In this document: piece by piece, positions 51,234-60,512 of the stretch
Layout of the letters: each line of letters begins with the position of its first letter
Position numbering within the stretch: the first letter of the stretch is position 1
DNA from: an uncultured Tateyamaria sp.
GTDB lineage: Bacteria > Pseudomonadota > Alphaproteobacteria > Rhodobacterales > Rhodobacteraceae
NCBI RefSeq assembly: GCF_947503385.1
Contig: NZ_CANNDO010000006.1
Location: 62,001 to 126,000, forward strand
Length of the DNA: 64,000 nt
Direction of reading: 5' to 3'
The notes under the pieces: model-generated
The model's input: only the letters and a program-made list of their open reading frames with translations
Databases searched by the model: none
Told to the model about the DNA's origin: nothing
Translations under genes and position numbers: made by a program

Positions 51234-52063
51234 CGGCAGCCGAAGCCATGGCGAATGCCGCCGCCCGACTGCGCGCCGCCGGTGTGCCTGACCCGGCACG
51301 CGACGCGCGCCTGTTGCTGGCCCATGCCGCACAGGTGGACGCCGCCCGCGTCACTCTGATCGCACCCGAAGACATCGCGCCAGAGATCGCAGAGCGCTAT
51401 GACAATCTTGTTGCTTTGCGCGCTGTGCGCGTGCCCGTCAGCCACCTTGTAGGACGGCGCGCGTTTTATGGTCGTGACTTCCGGGTCAGCGACGCCGTGC
51501 TCGACCCGCGCCCAGAGACCGAAACGCTGATCGAGGCCGCCCTGTCCGCTCCGTTCAACCGCGTGCTGGACCTAGGGACCGGCTCCGGTTGCATCCTCGT
51601 GACGCTGCTGGCCGAACGGGAACACGCCACCGGCGTGGGGGTGGACCTGAGCGAAGCGGCCTGCCTCGAAGCCAGCGCCAATGCGGTGGCCCAACACGTG
51701 GCCGACCGGGCAGAGATTATCTGTAGCAACTGGTTCGACGGGGTCGACGGCCGCTATGACCTGATCGTGGCCAACCCGCCCTATATCGCCGCAGCCGAGA
51801 TGTCTGGCCTCGCCCCCGAAGTCACCCGCCACGAACCGCGCATGGCCCTCACGGATGAAGGCGACGGGCTCAGCGCTTACCGCACCATCGCCGCACAGGC
51901 CGGCGCCTATCTGGAGGCGGACGGACGGGTGATTTGCGAGATCGGCCACAGCCAAGGACCGGCTGTGGCAGCCCTGTTCAAAGACCACGGTTGGGGCGAT
52001 GTGGATGTGCTGCCGGATCTCGATGGCCGCGACCGCTGTGTGATCGCGCGGAATCCTGCGTGA
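51230..52063 (+). CDS. prmC: release factor glutamine methyltransferase
   Basis: 277 residues. It methylates the glutamine of the GGQ motif in RF1 and RF2. After a helical N-domain, [16 protein letters not shown] near 88, the SAM site [18 protein letters not shown] near 106-123 and the catalytic [10 protein letters not shown] near 180 are diagnostic. It is overlapped with prfA (ATGA) and follows it in one operon. Confidence 0.94.
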   Translation: MTAAEAMANAAARLRAAGVPDPARDARLLLAHAAQVDAARVTLIAPEDIAPEIAERYDNLVALRAVRVPVSHLVGRRAFYGRDFRVSDAVLDPRPETETLIEAALSAPFNRVLDLGTGSGCILVTLLAEREHATGVGVDLSEAACLEASANAVAQHVADRAEIICSNWFDGVDGRYDLIVANPPYIAAAEMSGLAPEVTRHEPRMALTDEGDGLSAYRTIAAQAGAYLEADGRVICEIGHSQGPAVAALFKDHGWGDVDVLPDLDGRDRCVIARNPA

Positions 52064-52103
52064 TTGCGCGAAAAACGTACCGAATATGATCTTTCTTGTG
52101 TTT

Positions 52104-52168
52104 AGCCCTTGTCGAACAGGGGCTGGCGTGCTTATTCCTGTGTCAGTCGCCGGGCGCTCAAGCGCTTG
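52104..52168 (+). other. structured leader before the DUF4167 gene
   Basis: In the 221-base gap after prmC, AGCCCTTGT (52104-52112) pairs with ACAGGGGCT (52116-52124) around a CGA loop (nine pairs, one wobble), and a second small stem GCGCT/AGCGC follows at 52154-52165. No T-run follows either. A transcription start just before (T/A-rich at 52085-52103) and a long structured leader are possible. Confidence 0.35.
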
Positions 52169-52284
52169 CTAGGCCCCGCGTCCCATCCCGCTGATCGCCG
52201 GTTCCGCCATTGAGGCCATGACCGTGCATGCGCTTTGCGCCACAAGCGATCCCCAACACCACGCCAGAGAGCTGAGCAGACGAC

Positions 52285-52833
52285 ATGAAATCATCGAGAT
52301 CACGGTCCCGGTCCAAGAACAACCGCAATCGCGGCGGTAACAGCGGCGGCAACGTCGTCAACCGGGTCTTTGACAGCTCCGGCCCCGAAGGCAAAGTGCG
52401 CGGCACGCCGCAGCAAATCATCGACAAGTACAATCAGCTTGCCCGCGATGCACAGCTCAGCGGTGACCGCGTGGCCACCGAAAACTTCCAGCAACACGCC
52501 GAACATTACCTGCGGATGCTCAGTGAGGCGCAGCGCGAAATGGACGCCCGCCGCGAAGAGCAAGAGCGCCAGAACCGCGAGCGTCAGGCCGAACGGGACC
52601 GCGAACGCGCCCAGCGTCAGGAACAAGAGGCCAACGCCGACCCGGCAGAGGCCCCGCAACCGGATGTGGTGGACAGCGATGGCGACACCGGTCTGGTGGA
52701 AACACCAGAAAGCCAGCCAAAGCCCAAGCCAAAACAGCGCAGCCGCAGCCGTAAACCCAAGCCGCAAACAGATGCCACATCGTCCCAAGACGCGGCACCG
52801 GACAGTGGCTCTGCGCCCGAAGCGGCAGAATAG
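52285..52833 (+). CDS. DUF4167 domain-containing protein
   Basis: 182 residues. It starts with an Arg/Ser-rich tract (SSRSRSRSKNNRNRGGNSGG) and has the DUF4167 core VNRVFDSSGPEGKVRGTPQQIIDKYNQLARDAQLSGDRVATENFQQHAEHYLRML at about 25-80, then a charged coiled-coil-like helix and a Pro/Lys-rich tail. The composition suggests nucleic-acid or ribosome binding; the function is not known to me. The domain is typical of alphaproteobacteria and usually sits after prfA-prmC, as here. Confidence 0.88.
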   Translation: MKSSRSRSRSKNNRNRGGNSGGNVVNRVFDSSGPEGKVRGTPQQIIDKYNQLARDAQLSGDRVATENFQQHAEHYLRMLSEAQREMDARREEQERQNRERQAERDRERAQRQEQEANADPAEAPQPDVVDSDGDTGLVETPESQPKPKPKQRSRSRKPKPQTDATSSQDAAPDSGSAPEAAE

Positions 52834-52837
52834 GCCC

Positions 52838-52886
52838 TTCTTCTCTTTTCAAATACTCGGGGGCGTTTGAGGGGCACAGCCCCTCA
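52838..52886 (+). repeat. dispersed terminator-like repeat, copy C
   Basis: CTTCTTCTCTTTTCAAATA, then CTCGGGGGC and the stem TGAGGGGC/GCCCCTCA (52868-52875 and 52879-52886, loop ACA). It starts 5 bases after the DUF4167 stop codon and is closest to copy B at 20694. It is a likely terminator for this gene. Confidence 0.6.
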
Positions 52887-52925
52887 TTCACCCTAAAAAT
52901 CGTGTCGCCGCAGGCGTCCGTGTGA

Positions 52926-53774
52926 TCACGGCTGACCGTCTACGATCGCGCGGGCGAGGGCGCAGAACCCTTCCAGCGGAACCTGTTCGGCTCGGTCCGT
53001 GGGCGCAATGCCAGCCGCACGCAGACGATCTTCAATATCGGGCGACACGCCCTTCAACGCCGCCCGAAGCATCTTGCGCCGCTGGTTGAACGCGGCCGCG
53101 ACCACCCGGCTCAGCACAGCGGCGTCGGCTTCGAACCGTGGGGCGGGCAGGGCTGTCAGATGCACCACCGCGCTTGATACTTTCGGGGCTGGCGTGAACG
53201 CTTCGGGTGGCAGGCTCATCGCGATCCGTGCATCCGCCCGCCACTGCGCCAGCACCGCGAGACGTCCGTACGTCTTGGACCCGGGCTGAGCGACGATCCG
53301 TTCCGCCACTTCACGCTGAAACATCAGCGTCAGGGTGTCCCAAAAGGGCGGCCAGACAGGCGGTGTCAGCCAGCGCACCAGCAATTCGGTGCCCACATTA
53401 TAGGGCAGGTTCGCAGCCACCCGGATGGGTGGCGTCAGGTGGTCCAGCGGATTGATCCGCAACGCGTCGCCTTCGATCACCGTCAACCTTCCGGGATAGG
53501 CGTCCGCTATCTCTGCCAGCGCGGGCAGGCAGCGCGCGTCCTTTTCAATCGCCAGAACATGCCGCGCCCCTTCGGCCAAAAGGCCACGGGTCAACCCGCC
53601 CGGGCCCGGCCCGATCTCAAGCACGTCCGTGCCGGTCAAATCACCTGCTTGTCGTGCAATTTTTGCCGTCAGATTCAGATCCAGAAGGAAGTTTTGCCCA
53701 AGCGCCTTTTTGGCACGCAGATCGTGGGTCGCGATGACCGCGCGCAGCGGCGGCAATGTATCGATAGCACTCAT
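52926..53774 (-). CDS. ksgA: 16S rRNA dimethyladenosine transferase
   Basis: 282 residues (also called RsmA). It dimethylates two adjacent adenines near the 3' end of 16S rRNA in late 30S assembly. The family opening [18 protein letters not shown], the SAM site [20 protein letters not shown] and the catalytic [17 protein letters not shown] (NLPY) are present, with [14 protein letters not shown] in the C-domain. ATG 53774 overlaps the pdxA stop (ATGA). Confidence 0.95.
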   Translation of the reverse strand: MSAIDTLPPLRAVIATHDLRAKKALGQNFLLDLNLTAKIARQAGDLTGTDVLEIGPGPGGLTRGLLAEGARHVLAIEKDARCLPALAEIADAYPGRLTVIEGDALRINPLDHLTPPIRVAANLPYNVGTELLVRWLTPPVWPPFWDTLTLMFQREVAERIVAQPGSKTYGRLAVLAQWRADARIAMSLPPEAFTPAPKVSSAVVHLTALPAPRFEADAAVLSRVVAAAFNQRRKMLRAALKGVSPDIEDRLRAAGIAPTDRAEQVPLEGFCALARAIVDGQP

Positions 53775-54748
53775 GCGCCGCCGCCCATCTGCCACGCAAG
53801 GCGCAAGGCCTCGATCATGCTGGTGGGGTTTGCGCGCCCGGTGCCCGCGATGTCAAAGGCGGTGCCGTGATCCGGTGAGGTGCGCACAATCGGCAGTCCA
53901 AGGGTTACATTCACGCCCCGGTCAAAATCCAGCGTCTTGATCGGGATGAGCGCCTGATCGTGATACATGCAGACCGCCACATCATAGCGCTGGCGGGCGG
54001 CCGCGTGAAACAGCGTGTCACCGGGCCAGGGGCCGGTTATGTCCAGACCGTCCGCCGCCATCTGCGCCACCAGATCCGCGATCCAATCCACCTCCGCCCG
54101 TCCCATCGTCCCGCCTTCACCCGCATGGGGGTTCAGGCCTGCGACAGCGATACGCGGGTGCGGCAGGCCAAAACGGGTGCGCAAATCACGCGCGGTGATC
54201 TCAATTGTGTGCCGTAACAGGGTTGGCGTCAGCGCCTCGGCCACATCCCGAAGCGGAATGTGGATGGTCGTCGGCACAACGCGCAATTCAGGCGAGGCGA
54301 GCATCATCACCGCCTGTGGCGCACCGGTCAGGGCTTCCAGATACTCAGTATGGCCGGGATAGGGGAAACCGGCCCCGTCTTTCAGTACCTTTTTATGGAT
54401 GGGCGCTGTGCACAGGGCCGAAGCCGCACCTTCGGTCACCAATGCCACTGCGCGGGCAATCACCGCCATCACATCCGCAGCATTGCCCAGTTCCGGGAGA
54501 CCGGGTGTGACCGGCTTGGCAAAGGGATGCTGCAGCACGGGCAGGACCGGCGCCGCCACATCCGCCGCAGCCGCAGGGGCGTCAATCGCCTGCCACTCTG
54601 TGTCCGCAGGCAAATGTGACGGATCGCCGATCCAGAACAGCGGCACGTCAGCACCCAAGGCCCGCCGGGCGTGCGCCATGATCTCCGGTCCGATCCCAGC
54701 CGGTTCACCACAGGTGACGGCGACCGGGCGCGGAGTCCTGCCGGTCAT
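53771..54748 (-). CDS. pdxA: 4-hydroxythreonine-4-phosphate dehydrogenase
   Basis: 325 residues, NAD-dependent, in the DXP-dependent pathway to pyridoxal phosphate. It opens [29 protein letters not shown] and [42 protein letters not shown] carry the metal and substrate residues. It overlaps surA upstream and ksgA downstream by ATGA, the usual surA-pdxA-ksgA order. Confidence 0.95.
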   Translation of the reverse strand: MTGRTPRPVAVTCGEPAGIGPEIMAHARRALGADVPLFWIGDPSHLPADTEWQAIDAPAAAADVAAPVLPVLQHPFAKPVTPGLPELGNAADVMAVIARAVALVTEGAASALCTAPIHKKVLKDGAGFPYPGHTEYLEALTGAPQAVMMLASPELRVVPTTIHIPLRDVAEALTPTLLRHTIEITARDLRTRFGLPHPRIAVAGLNPHAGEGGTMGRAEVDWIADLVAQMAADGLDITGPWPGDTLFHAAARQRYDVAVCMYHDQALIPIKTLDFDRGVNVTLGLPIVRTSPDHGTAFDIAGTGRANPTSMIEALRLAWQMGGGA

Positions 54749-55977
54749 TCGAAAATGACGATGTTCGCTTCGGCCTCAAGCTCGGCCAGCAGATTGTCGG
54801 AAAAGGCTGTCAGACGCTGGTTGCGCAATTGCGCGGCCACGGATTCGCGGTCGATCACCTGATCGTCCTCCAGCGCCGGGGTGCGCCCGCACAGCATCAG
54901 GAACACGAGTGTTTCGCCATTGGCGCGGGTCAGGGCCGTCGACACTTCACCCGGGTCGAGCTTGGCCAGTTCGATGGCGATGTCATCGGGAATCTCTTCG
55001 GGAGGCAGGCTGCCACGGTCCAGTACATTCTCCGGCTTGCCCTTGGCGATGCCATAGAGGTCGTCACACCGATCCACATTTGCCCGGATTGTATTTGCGA
55101 TTGCCAGCGCTTCGGGCGTGCGCCCGCCGCTGATGTAATAGGCTGCGTACTCCACGGCGTCATATTCCTGCGTGGGCGCACCGGTTTCACGGATATCGCG
55201 CAATTGGAACAGCGCAACGGCGTTGGGGATCGGCAGCGGTTGCGTGACCTCGCCGGGGCCAAGCGCCAGCAGGAGCGGGCGCAGGGTTGCGGGCAGATCG
55301 GTGATCGGCAACCAGTCAAGGCGCCCACCGCGTCCGCGCGACGCGGTGGCTGAAAACCGGCGGGCAAAGCTGGAAAACTCGGCTTCGGTCGTGGATTGTG
55401 AAATCTGCTCGGCCTGCGCCAACACGGCTTGTGCGCGGTTGGGCGGGGCGGGAATGATGATCTCGGAGACCAGCACTTCGATACCGCTGGCCGTGTTCAC
55501 CTGATTGACTGCGCGGTCAATCTCGTCCTCGGAAATCTGCACCCGAGAGCCAAAGCGCGCCCGGATATAGTCGCGCCACACCAGAGACACGGCGACAAAG
55601 TCACGGAAGGTTTCGCGCGCGACGCCCGCGCTTTCTAGACCGCCGACAAATTCTTCGACGGTCAGATTGGCCCGCGCCGCGAAATCGGCCAACCCCTGTT
55701 GCAACGCGCCTTCGCTCACCGCAGCGCCGCGTTGGCGGGTTTCGGCCACACGCAGACGGTCACGGATCAGTTCCTGCAACACGGATGAACGATCACTGCC
55801 CGGTGAATTCAAAACCTGCAAAAAGCGGCTGCGCTGCTGGATTTCGAATTCGGTGATGACGGCTTCGTCCACCTGTGCCACCGGGGCAAACAGGTTTTGT
55901 GCCCAACTGGCCGGGGCCGTCAGGCCCGCCGTGATGAGGGTTGCTGCCCCCAGAAATCGTGTCAGTCTACCGCTCAT
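54745..55977 (-). CDS. surA: peptidyl-prolyl isomerase SurA-type chaperone
   Basis: 410 residues from ATG 55977, which overlaps the lptD stop (ATGA); an ATG 18 bases earlier is possible. The signal peptide is LTRFLGAATLITAGLTAPASWA, then the SurA N-domain (APVAQVDEAVITEFEIQQRSRFL). One parvulin-type PPIase domain is clear around 170-275 (SEIIIPAPPNRAQAVLAQAEQI and ASRGRGGRLDWLPI); the second is degenerate. It escorts outer-membrane proteins such as LptD, encoded next to it. Confidence 0.88.
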   Translation of the reverse strand: MSGRLTRFLGAATLITAGLTAPASWAQNLFAPVAQVDEAVITEFEIQQRSRFLQVLNSPGSDRSSVLQELIRDRLRVAETRQRGAAVSEGALQQGLADFAARANLTVEEFVGGLESAGVARETFRDFVAVSLVWRDYIRARFGSRVQISEDEIDRAVNQVNTASGIEVLVSEIIIPAPPNRAQAVLAQAEQISQSTTEAEFSSFARRFSATASRGRGGRLDWLPITDLPATLRPLLLALGPGEVTQPLPIPNAVALFQLRDIRETGAPTQEYDAVEYAAYYISGGRTPEALAIANTIRANVDRCDDLYGIAKGKPENVLDRGSLPPEEIPDDIAIELAKLDPGEVSTALTRANGETLVFLMLCGRTPALEDDQVIDRESVAAQLRNQRLTAFSDNLLAELEAEANIVIFE

Positions 55978-58139
55978 TTCGCCTGCTTTCCGCATGATCG
56001 TACCTGTGATTGCCCCCCCGCCTCGGTGGCGAAGCCTCTGAGGGACACTGTAAAGCCCAGATTTGTCGAGGGCTCAACCGTTGTCGAGTCCGCAAAGCGC
56101 CGTGTGACCGACGCCGCAACCCGCACACATTCGTTGCTGTACGCGATCCCGGCCCGGGCGGTGGCCGCGCGCCCTTCGGTCAGATCGTAGCGCCAGTCAA
56201 GGTCGGCCGTCCAGAACCGGTCGATCTTGTACGAGCCGTCAAAGCTCAGTTCCGAGATCGGGTCAGGCCGGTCTTCGTCGATATCCTCATCGAGCCAGAC
56301 ATAGCTACTGCCCAGATCAAGCCGGTCATTGCGCCAGCTGCCCCGGAATTCGGCCTTGGCCACGTCGAACTGATCGTCGAACAGCCCGCGGCCCGTGATG
56401 GCAAGACCGCCGTCAAATTTCAATTGGCCCGCCAAAAGGTAATCCGATTGCAGCCCCCCCAATCCCGACGACCGGGTGATATCGACCTGCGCCTCTTCGC
56501 GGAGGATTTGGCCGATGGTCAGGTTGGCCGACCACCCGTCCGGGTCAAACCGCGCCCACGTGGCGCCAATGGCCGCGGACCAGCCCCGTTCGCGCCGGTC
56601 CGGCGCGGGAAAGCGGGACAGGGTCAGCAGATTGCCCTCGTCGAATTCGACAAATGTGCTTTCGTCATTGGGGATGTCCAGCCCATTGCCACCCACCCAT
56701 GCCAGTTGCACCATCGGTTCGATCACCTGCGTAACGCCGCCTGCATCGCGCCGCACCATGGGATAGCGCAGCGTGACCGACGCGCGCGGGCTGATCTCGC
56801 TGTCGGAGCCGTCAAAAGCGGCGTCCTCCTTGATGTCGAACGCGTCCGCTGCGAACCCCAGTTGCGAGGTGACTTGCAGGCCGCCAACAAACCCGGTCCG
56901 CATCCAGTCGGCCTCAAGGTTCAGGCGGGTGACATCGCGGCCATCAGCGACGCCGTCACCATCGGTGTCACCGGGATTGCTGGATTGGCGCAAATGGGTG
57001 CGAGCGGTGGCCGCGATGCGGAATTCCCCGCCCGTTGCGATCGGGAAAAAGCGGCGTTCGTACAACGCCTCGACGATGTCCGACGGCAGAAAATCGTCAT
57101 TCTCGTCATCGCGCAGCGTTTTGACATTGATGTAGGACAGTCGAATGTATTCATCGCGCCGGGCGCGGCTGACGCGCACCTCGCTGTCCAGTCGGTCCTT
57201 GCCGGAATAGCCATAATCCGCCAGATACGCGTCGTCCGAGATGACCTCGACATCGAATTGCAGCCGGAAATCGCGCCCCAGATCAAACTCGCCCACACCA
57301 AACAAATAGCCGCGCTGGTCGTCGGGTTGCAGGTCGTCACGGGACAAAGCCCCCTCGAACGCGATGCGGCCCCGGCGAAACGCCTGGCGGTAGCGGAATT
57401 CCAGCGTCTTGGTCTTGTTGGACAGGTACGGCGTCAGCGTCAGATCGCGGTGATCACCAAGTTTAATGAAATAGGGAACCTTTGCACCTGTGCCCAACAG
57501 CGTGCTGGAGCGGATTTCAGGGAACAAAAAGCCGTTGGCGCGATCAAGGCTCGGGTCCGGCATCCGCAGGCGCGGCAGGTAAAAAATCGGGATATTGCGC
57601 CAGTACAGCAGCGCCTCGTCGAAATAGAGTTGCCGTTCCAATTCGTCGTGGACCACCCGTTTGGCCCGGATTTGCCACAGGGGCGGGCGAGGGTCATCCT
57701 CGCACACCCGGCACGAGGTTGCGGCGGTTTTGTACAGCTGGGTGTAGCGGCCTCCGACCCGGTTCATCTGCACCGCCGCCAGTTGCAATTGTTCGTTCAG
57801 CACCAGCCGCGCCCCGGTCAGCAGACCGTTTTGTAAATCGCGGCTCAGCTCGGCCTGACTGGCAAGAATGACGATGCCGTCGCCGCTGTCGATGGTGATC
57901 GGGCCAGTGATGGTGAGGGTTTCGGTTTCGGCGTTGTATTCGATGGCCTGCGCGGTCATGCGGGTCTGGCCCTGAAACGCCTCAACGCTGCCGCTGGCGA
58001 TCAGACGGCGGTCTGGCGTCACAATGATTTCGTCCGCCACCAGAACCGCCGGGGGCGCAGCCGTCTGGGCCAATACGGCACCGCCGCACAGCACCCAGAG
58101 CATGGCGGCCCAGAGTGTGATCCACCCGGGCCTAGCCAT
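55974..58139 (-). CDS. lptD: LPS-assembly outer membrane protein LptD
   Basis: 721 residues. The signal peptide is MARPGWITLWAAMLWVLCGGAVLA; an OstA/LptA-like jellyroll (about 28-180, VLVADEIIVTPDRRLIASGSVEAFQGQTRM) receives LPS; and the LptD barrel follows to the end. Cysteines in SCRVCEDD near 145 and in QVRSCGKQ at the tail fit the inter-domain disulfides of the family. ATG 58139 overlaps the lptG stop by 8 bases. Its periplasmic partners are LptF and LptG, encoded upstream. Confidence 0.92.
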   Translation of the reverse strand: MARPGWITLWAAMLWVLCGGAVLAQTAAPPAVLVADEIIVTPDRRLIASGSVEAFQGQTRMTAQAIEYNAETETLTITGPITIDSGDGIVILASQAELSRDLQNGLLTGARLVLNEQLQLAAVQMNRVGGRYTQLYKTAATSCRVCEDDPRPPLWQIRAKRVVHDELERQLYFDEALLYWRNIPIFYLPRLRMPDPSLDRANGFLFPEIRSSTLLGTGAKVPYFIKLGDHRDLTLTPYLSNKTKTLEFRYRQAFRRGRIAFEGALSRDDLQPDDQRGYLFGVGEFDLGRDFRLQFDVEVISDDAYLADYGYSGKDRLDSEVRVSRARRDEYIRLSYINVKTLRDDENDDFLPSDIVEALYERRFFPIATGGEFRIAATARTHLRQSSNPGDTDGDGVADGRDVTRLNLEADWMRTGFVGGLQVTSQLGFAADAFDIKEDAAFDGSDSEISPRASVTLRYPMVRRDAGGVTQVIEPMVQLAWVGGNGLDIPNDESTFVEFDEGNLLTLSRFPAPDRRERGWSAAIGATWARFDPDGWSANLTIGQILREEAQVDITRSSGLGGLQSDYLLAGQLKFDGGLAITGRGLFDDQFDVAKAEFRGSWRNDRLDLGSSYVWLDEDIDEDRPDPISELSFDGSYKIDRFWTADLDWRYDLTEGRAATARAGIAYSNECVRVAASVTRRFADSTTVEPSTNLGFTVSLRGFATEAGGQSQVRSCGKQAK

Positions 58140-59229
58140 CTTCGGCCTGCAACAACAAACCCAAAGCCAGCAGGATTGACGCAAGCGGTGGCGCCCATGC
58201 GGCCAGAAGCACCGGAATCTGCCCGTTTTCACCCAGTATTTGCGCGAAGCTGCGGATAAAATACAAACCGAACCCCAGTAGCACTGCGGCCAGCACTGCC
58301 GTGCCGGTCCCCCCAAATCGGGTATGGCGCATCGTGAAGGCTGCGGCAACCAGAACCATGCCCATCAAAAAGATGGGTCGGGCCAGTTCCGATTGCAGCC
58401 AGACATGGTGACGGCGCGCCGAAAAACCGGCTTGTTCCAGCTGCGCGATAAAGTCCTGCATGTCCCAGATCGACACGCCCGCAGGCGTGCCCAGAGTTTC
58501 GCGGATGCGGTCAAGTGTGAGGTTCGAGGGCAGGGCAAGGATCTCATGCGCGACGGCGTTGGCCTCTGGGTTGATGCCGGTGGCTAGCGGCCAGACTTTT
58601 GCGCTGCGCAGGGACCACACACCGTCCTGCAACGCCGCGCTGGCGGCTTCGATCCGCCGCACAGGACCGCCATCGCGCGCATAGGCGACAAAGGTCACGT
58701 CATAAAGAACCGAGGCGTCCGCATTGGACCGGGCCGCCCGGATCACTGTTTGCCCTTGGGTGCCGCCCTGACGCAGCCACAGCCCGTCCTCACTGACCGC
58801 GAGGGCGGATGCGCCGCCTGAACGATAGGTCTCAGCGAGGACGGCGTAGCGTTTCGACGTTGCCGCCACGATCGGCCCCAGCGTGGTGGTGGCAAAGATG
58901 CCAAGCGCCAGCGCCACCGTGACCGGCGCGACCAGCGCGCGCAGGGCTGACCGACCCGCCGCACGGGTCACCACCAGCTCTGACGTGCGGGCAAGATTGA
59001 CGAAGAGGCCAACCGTGGCAAGGATCAGGATCAATGGCAGGATCTGGTTCAGCGTTTCGGGCACGTTCAGCACCGTCAGGCCCAACCGCTGGGCAAATCC
59101 AACGCCAAGATCGCTGAACTTGCGGGTCTGATCGATCAGATCGACAAGCGCCACGACCGCCAGCAAAACCGCCGCCACAACCCCGATGCTTTGCGCAAAG
59201 CGGCGCGCGAAATAGAGGTGCAGAATCAT
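58132..59229 (-). CDS. lptG: LPS export ABC transporter permease LptG
   Basis: 365 residues with three N-terminal and three C-terminal membrane helices around a periplasmic beta-jellyroll domain (about 130-265). ILHLYFARRFAQSIGVVAAVL is the typical opening, and LNVPETLNQILPLILILATVGLFVNLARTSELVV is the conserved second-third helix region. With LptF and LptB it extracts LPS from the inner membrane. ATG 59229 overlaps the lptF stop (ATGA). Confidence 0.93.
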   Translation of the reverse strand: MILHLYFARRFAQSIGVVAAVLLAVVALVDLIDQTRKFSDLGVGFAQRLGLTVLNVPETLNQILPLILILATVGLFVNLARTSELVVTRAAGRSALRALVAPVTVALALGIFATTTLGPIVAATSKRYAVLAETYRSGGASALAVSEDGLWLRQGGTQGQTVIRAARSNADASVLYDVTFVAYARDGGPVRRIEAASAALQDGVWSLRSAKVWPLATGINPEANAVAHEILALPSNLTLDRIRETLGTPAGVSIWDMQDFIAQLEQAGFSARRHHVWLQSELARPIFLMGMVLVAAAFTMRHTRFGGTGTAVLAAVLLGFGLYFIRSFAQILGENGQIPVLLAAWAPPLASILLALGLLLQAEDG

Positions 59230-60347
59230 GCCACACCCCGCAGTCGCCGCCGGACCCAACCGGGATGCGACGCGCTCCACAGCATACCCGTTACAATGAC
59301 AGCGCCGACCACCGACGGCGCATAGAGTATCCACCACTTCGACGCGTCGTCCAGAACCGGGTCAGTCAGCGTCGACCGTGTGCCATCGAGTGCCAGCAAC
59401 AGCAAAAAGGCTATGACGATCTCACGCCAGACGCCAAACCGCGAATATCCACCCACCAGCAGCGTCGCAAAGCCGATCAGGGCGGTCACCACGCAAAACG
59501 TGGCACGGGCGAACCGGCTGTGGGTCTCTTCGGCGAGGGCACCTGCAGAGGTGCCTTCGGCCAACAAGGCGTCCCGATCCTGTAACAACCGCCATGTGCT
59601 CATGTTGCTGATCCGCTCGGCCACAGTGGCGTCAGATCGCATGAGGCCTGAAATATCAAAGGAAAAGTCCTGAAATTTTGCTGTCGACAGGCGCAATCCA
59701 TCGGGCAGCAGCCGCTGTGCAAGACCGTCCACCATGATCAGCGAGGTGCCGGTGTCGTTGCGCACCAGATATGCCTCTGCCGCAGTATAGATCATCCGGG
59801 TGGAAGGATCGCGCCGGTCCGCAACAAACACATCGCGCAGCACCCCATCCTCCCCAATTTCGCGGGTGTAAAAGGTGACGCCACGCACCGGGCTGAGAAA
59901 GGTGCCTTCGGTCAGGATGCGCGCGGTGATGTTTTGCGAAATCTCCACCTCGCGCTCGCTCAGCTGGGCGCTGGCGCGGGGCACAAGGTCATGGCTCAGC
60001 ACGGTCATCATCACCGCTGAGATAAGGCCAAACAGAAATACGGGCCGCGCCAACCGCCATGGCGAAGAACCGGTGGAGGCCATCACCGTCAATTCGCTTT
60101 CGTTGTTGAGCCTGTTGGTGACATAGATGGTCGCGGCAAATGTCGCGATGGGCAACACGGTTGTGACCAACCGCGGCAGGCCAAGGACGGTGAATTCAAG
60201 AAACACCAGCGCCGTCTGGCCATCTCCGATCAGCCGGTCAAACAGTTGGACCGCACGGTTGATCCAGAATACGGCGACCAAAACGAGGGAGAAAAAGCCA
60301 AACAGCACAAGCAGTTGCGACAGCAGATAGCGGTCGAACCTGGCCAC
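59226..60347 (-). CDS. lptF: LPS export ABC transporter permease LptF
   Basis: 373 residues from GTG 60347 (ARFDRYLLSQLLVLFGFFSL), chosen because AAGGGGG lies 6 bases upstream; ATG 60365 is an alternative. LptF/LptG layout: three helices, jellyroll domain (about 130-260, REIGEDGVLRDVFVADRRDPSTRMIYTAAEAYLV), then three helices. NNESELTVMASTGSSPWRL is the coupling-helix region. It is the first gene of lptF-lptG-lptD-surA-pdxA-ksgA. The ATPase LptB is not in this window. Confidence 0.93.
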   Translation of the reverse strand: MARFDRYLLSQLLVLFGFFSLVLVAVFWINRAVQLFDRLIGDGQTALVFLEFTVLGLPRLVTTVLPIATFAATIYVTNRLNNESELTVMASTGSSPWRLARPVFLFGLISAVMMTVLSHDLVPRASAQLSEREVEISQNITARILTEGTFLSPVRGVTFYTREIGEDGVLRDVFVADRRDPSTRMIYTAAEAYLVRNDTGTSLIMVDGLAQRLLPDGLRLSTAKFQDFSFDISGLMRSDATVAERISNMSTWRLLQDRDALLAEGTSAGALAEETHSRFARATFCVVTALIGFATLLVGGYSRFGVWREIVIAFLLLLALDGTRSTLTDPVLDDASKWWILYAPSVVGAVIVTGMLWSASHPGWVRRRLRGVA

Positions 60348-60512
60348 ATTGTCCCCCTTGGTCATTGGCGATTGAGTCTGTCACGCGGCAGCGCATTCCG
60401 CGTGAGGCTATCCCATGTGCGCGGGCGCGAAAACCGCTAAACCGACCCAAGCACTGGTCAGCGCGGGCATGGCGCGTTACCTCTGGCCAAACCCCTCATT
60501 GCGGAGACCACC

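Noticed and set aside
56010-57836. 608-codon open frame opposite lptD
   Set aside because: It runs antisense to a complete lptD with signal peptide and family motifs; long antisense frames are common in GC-rich coding DNA, and the product has no recognisable domain.
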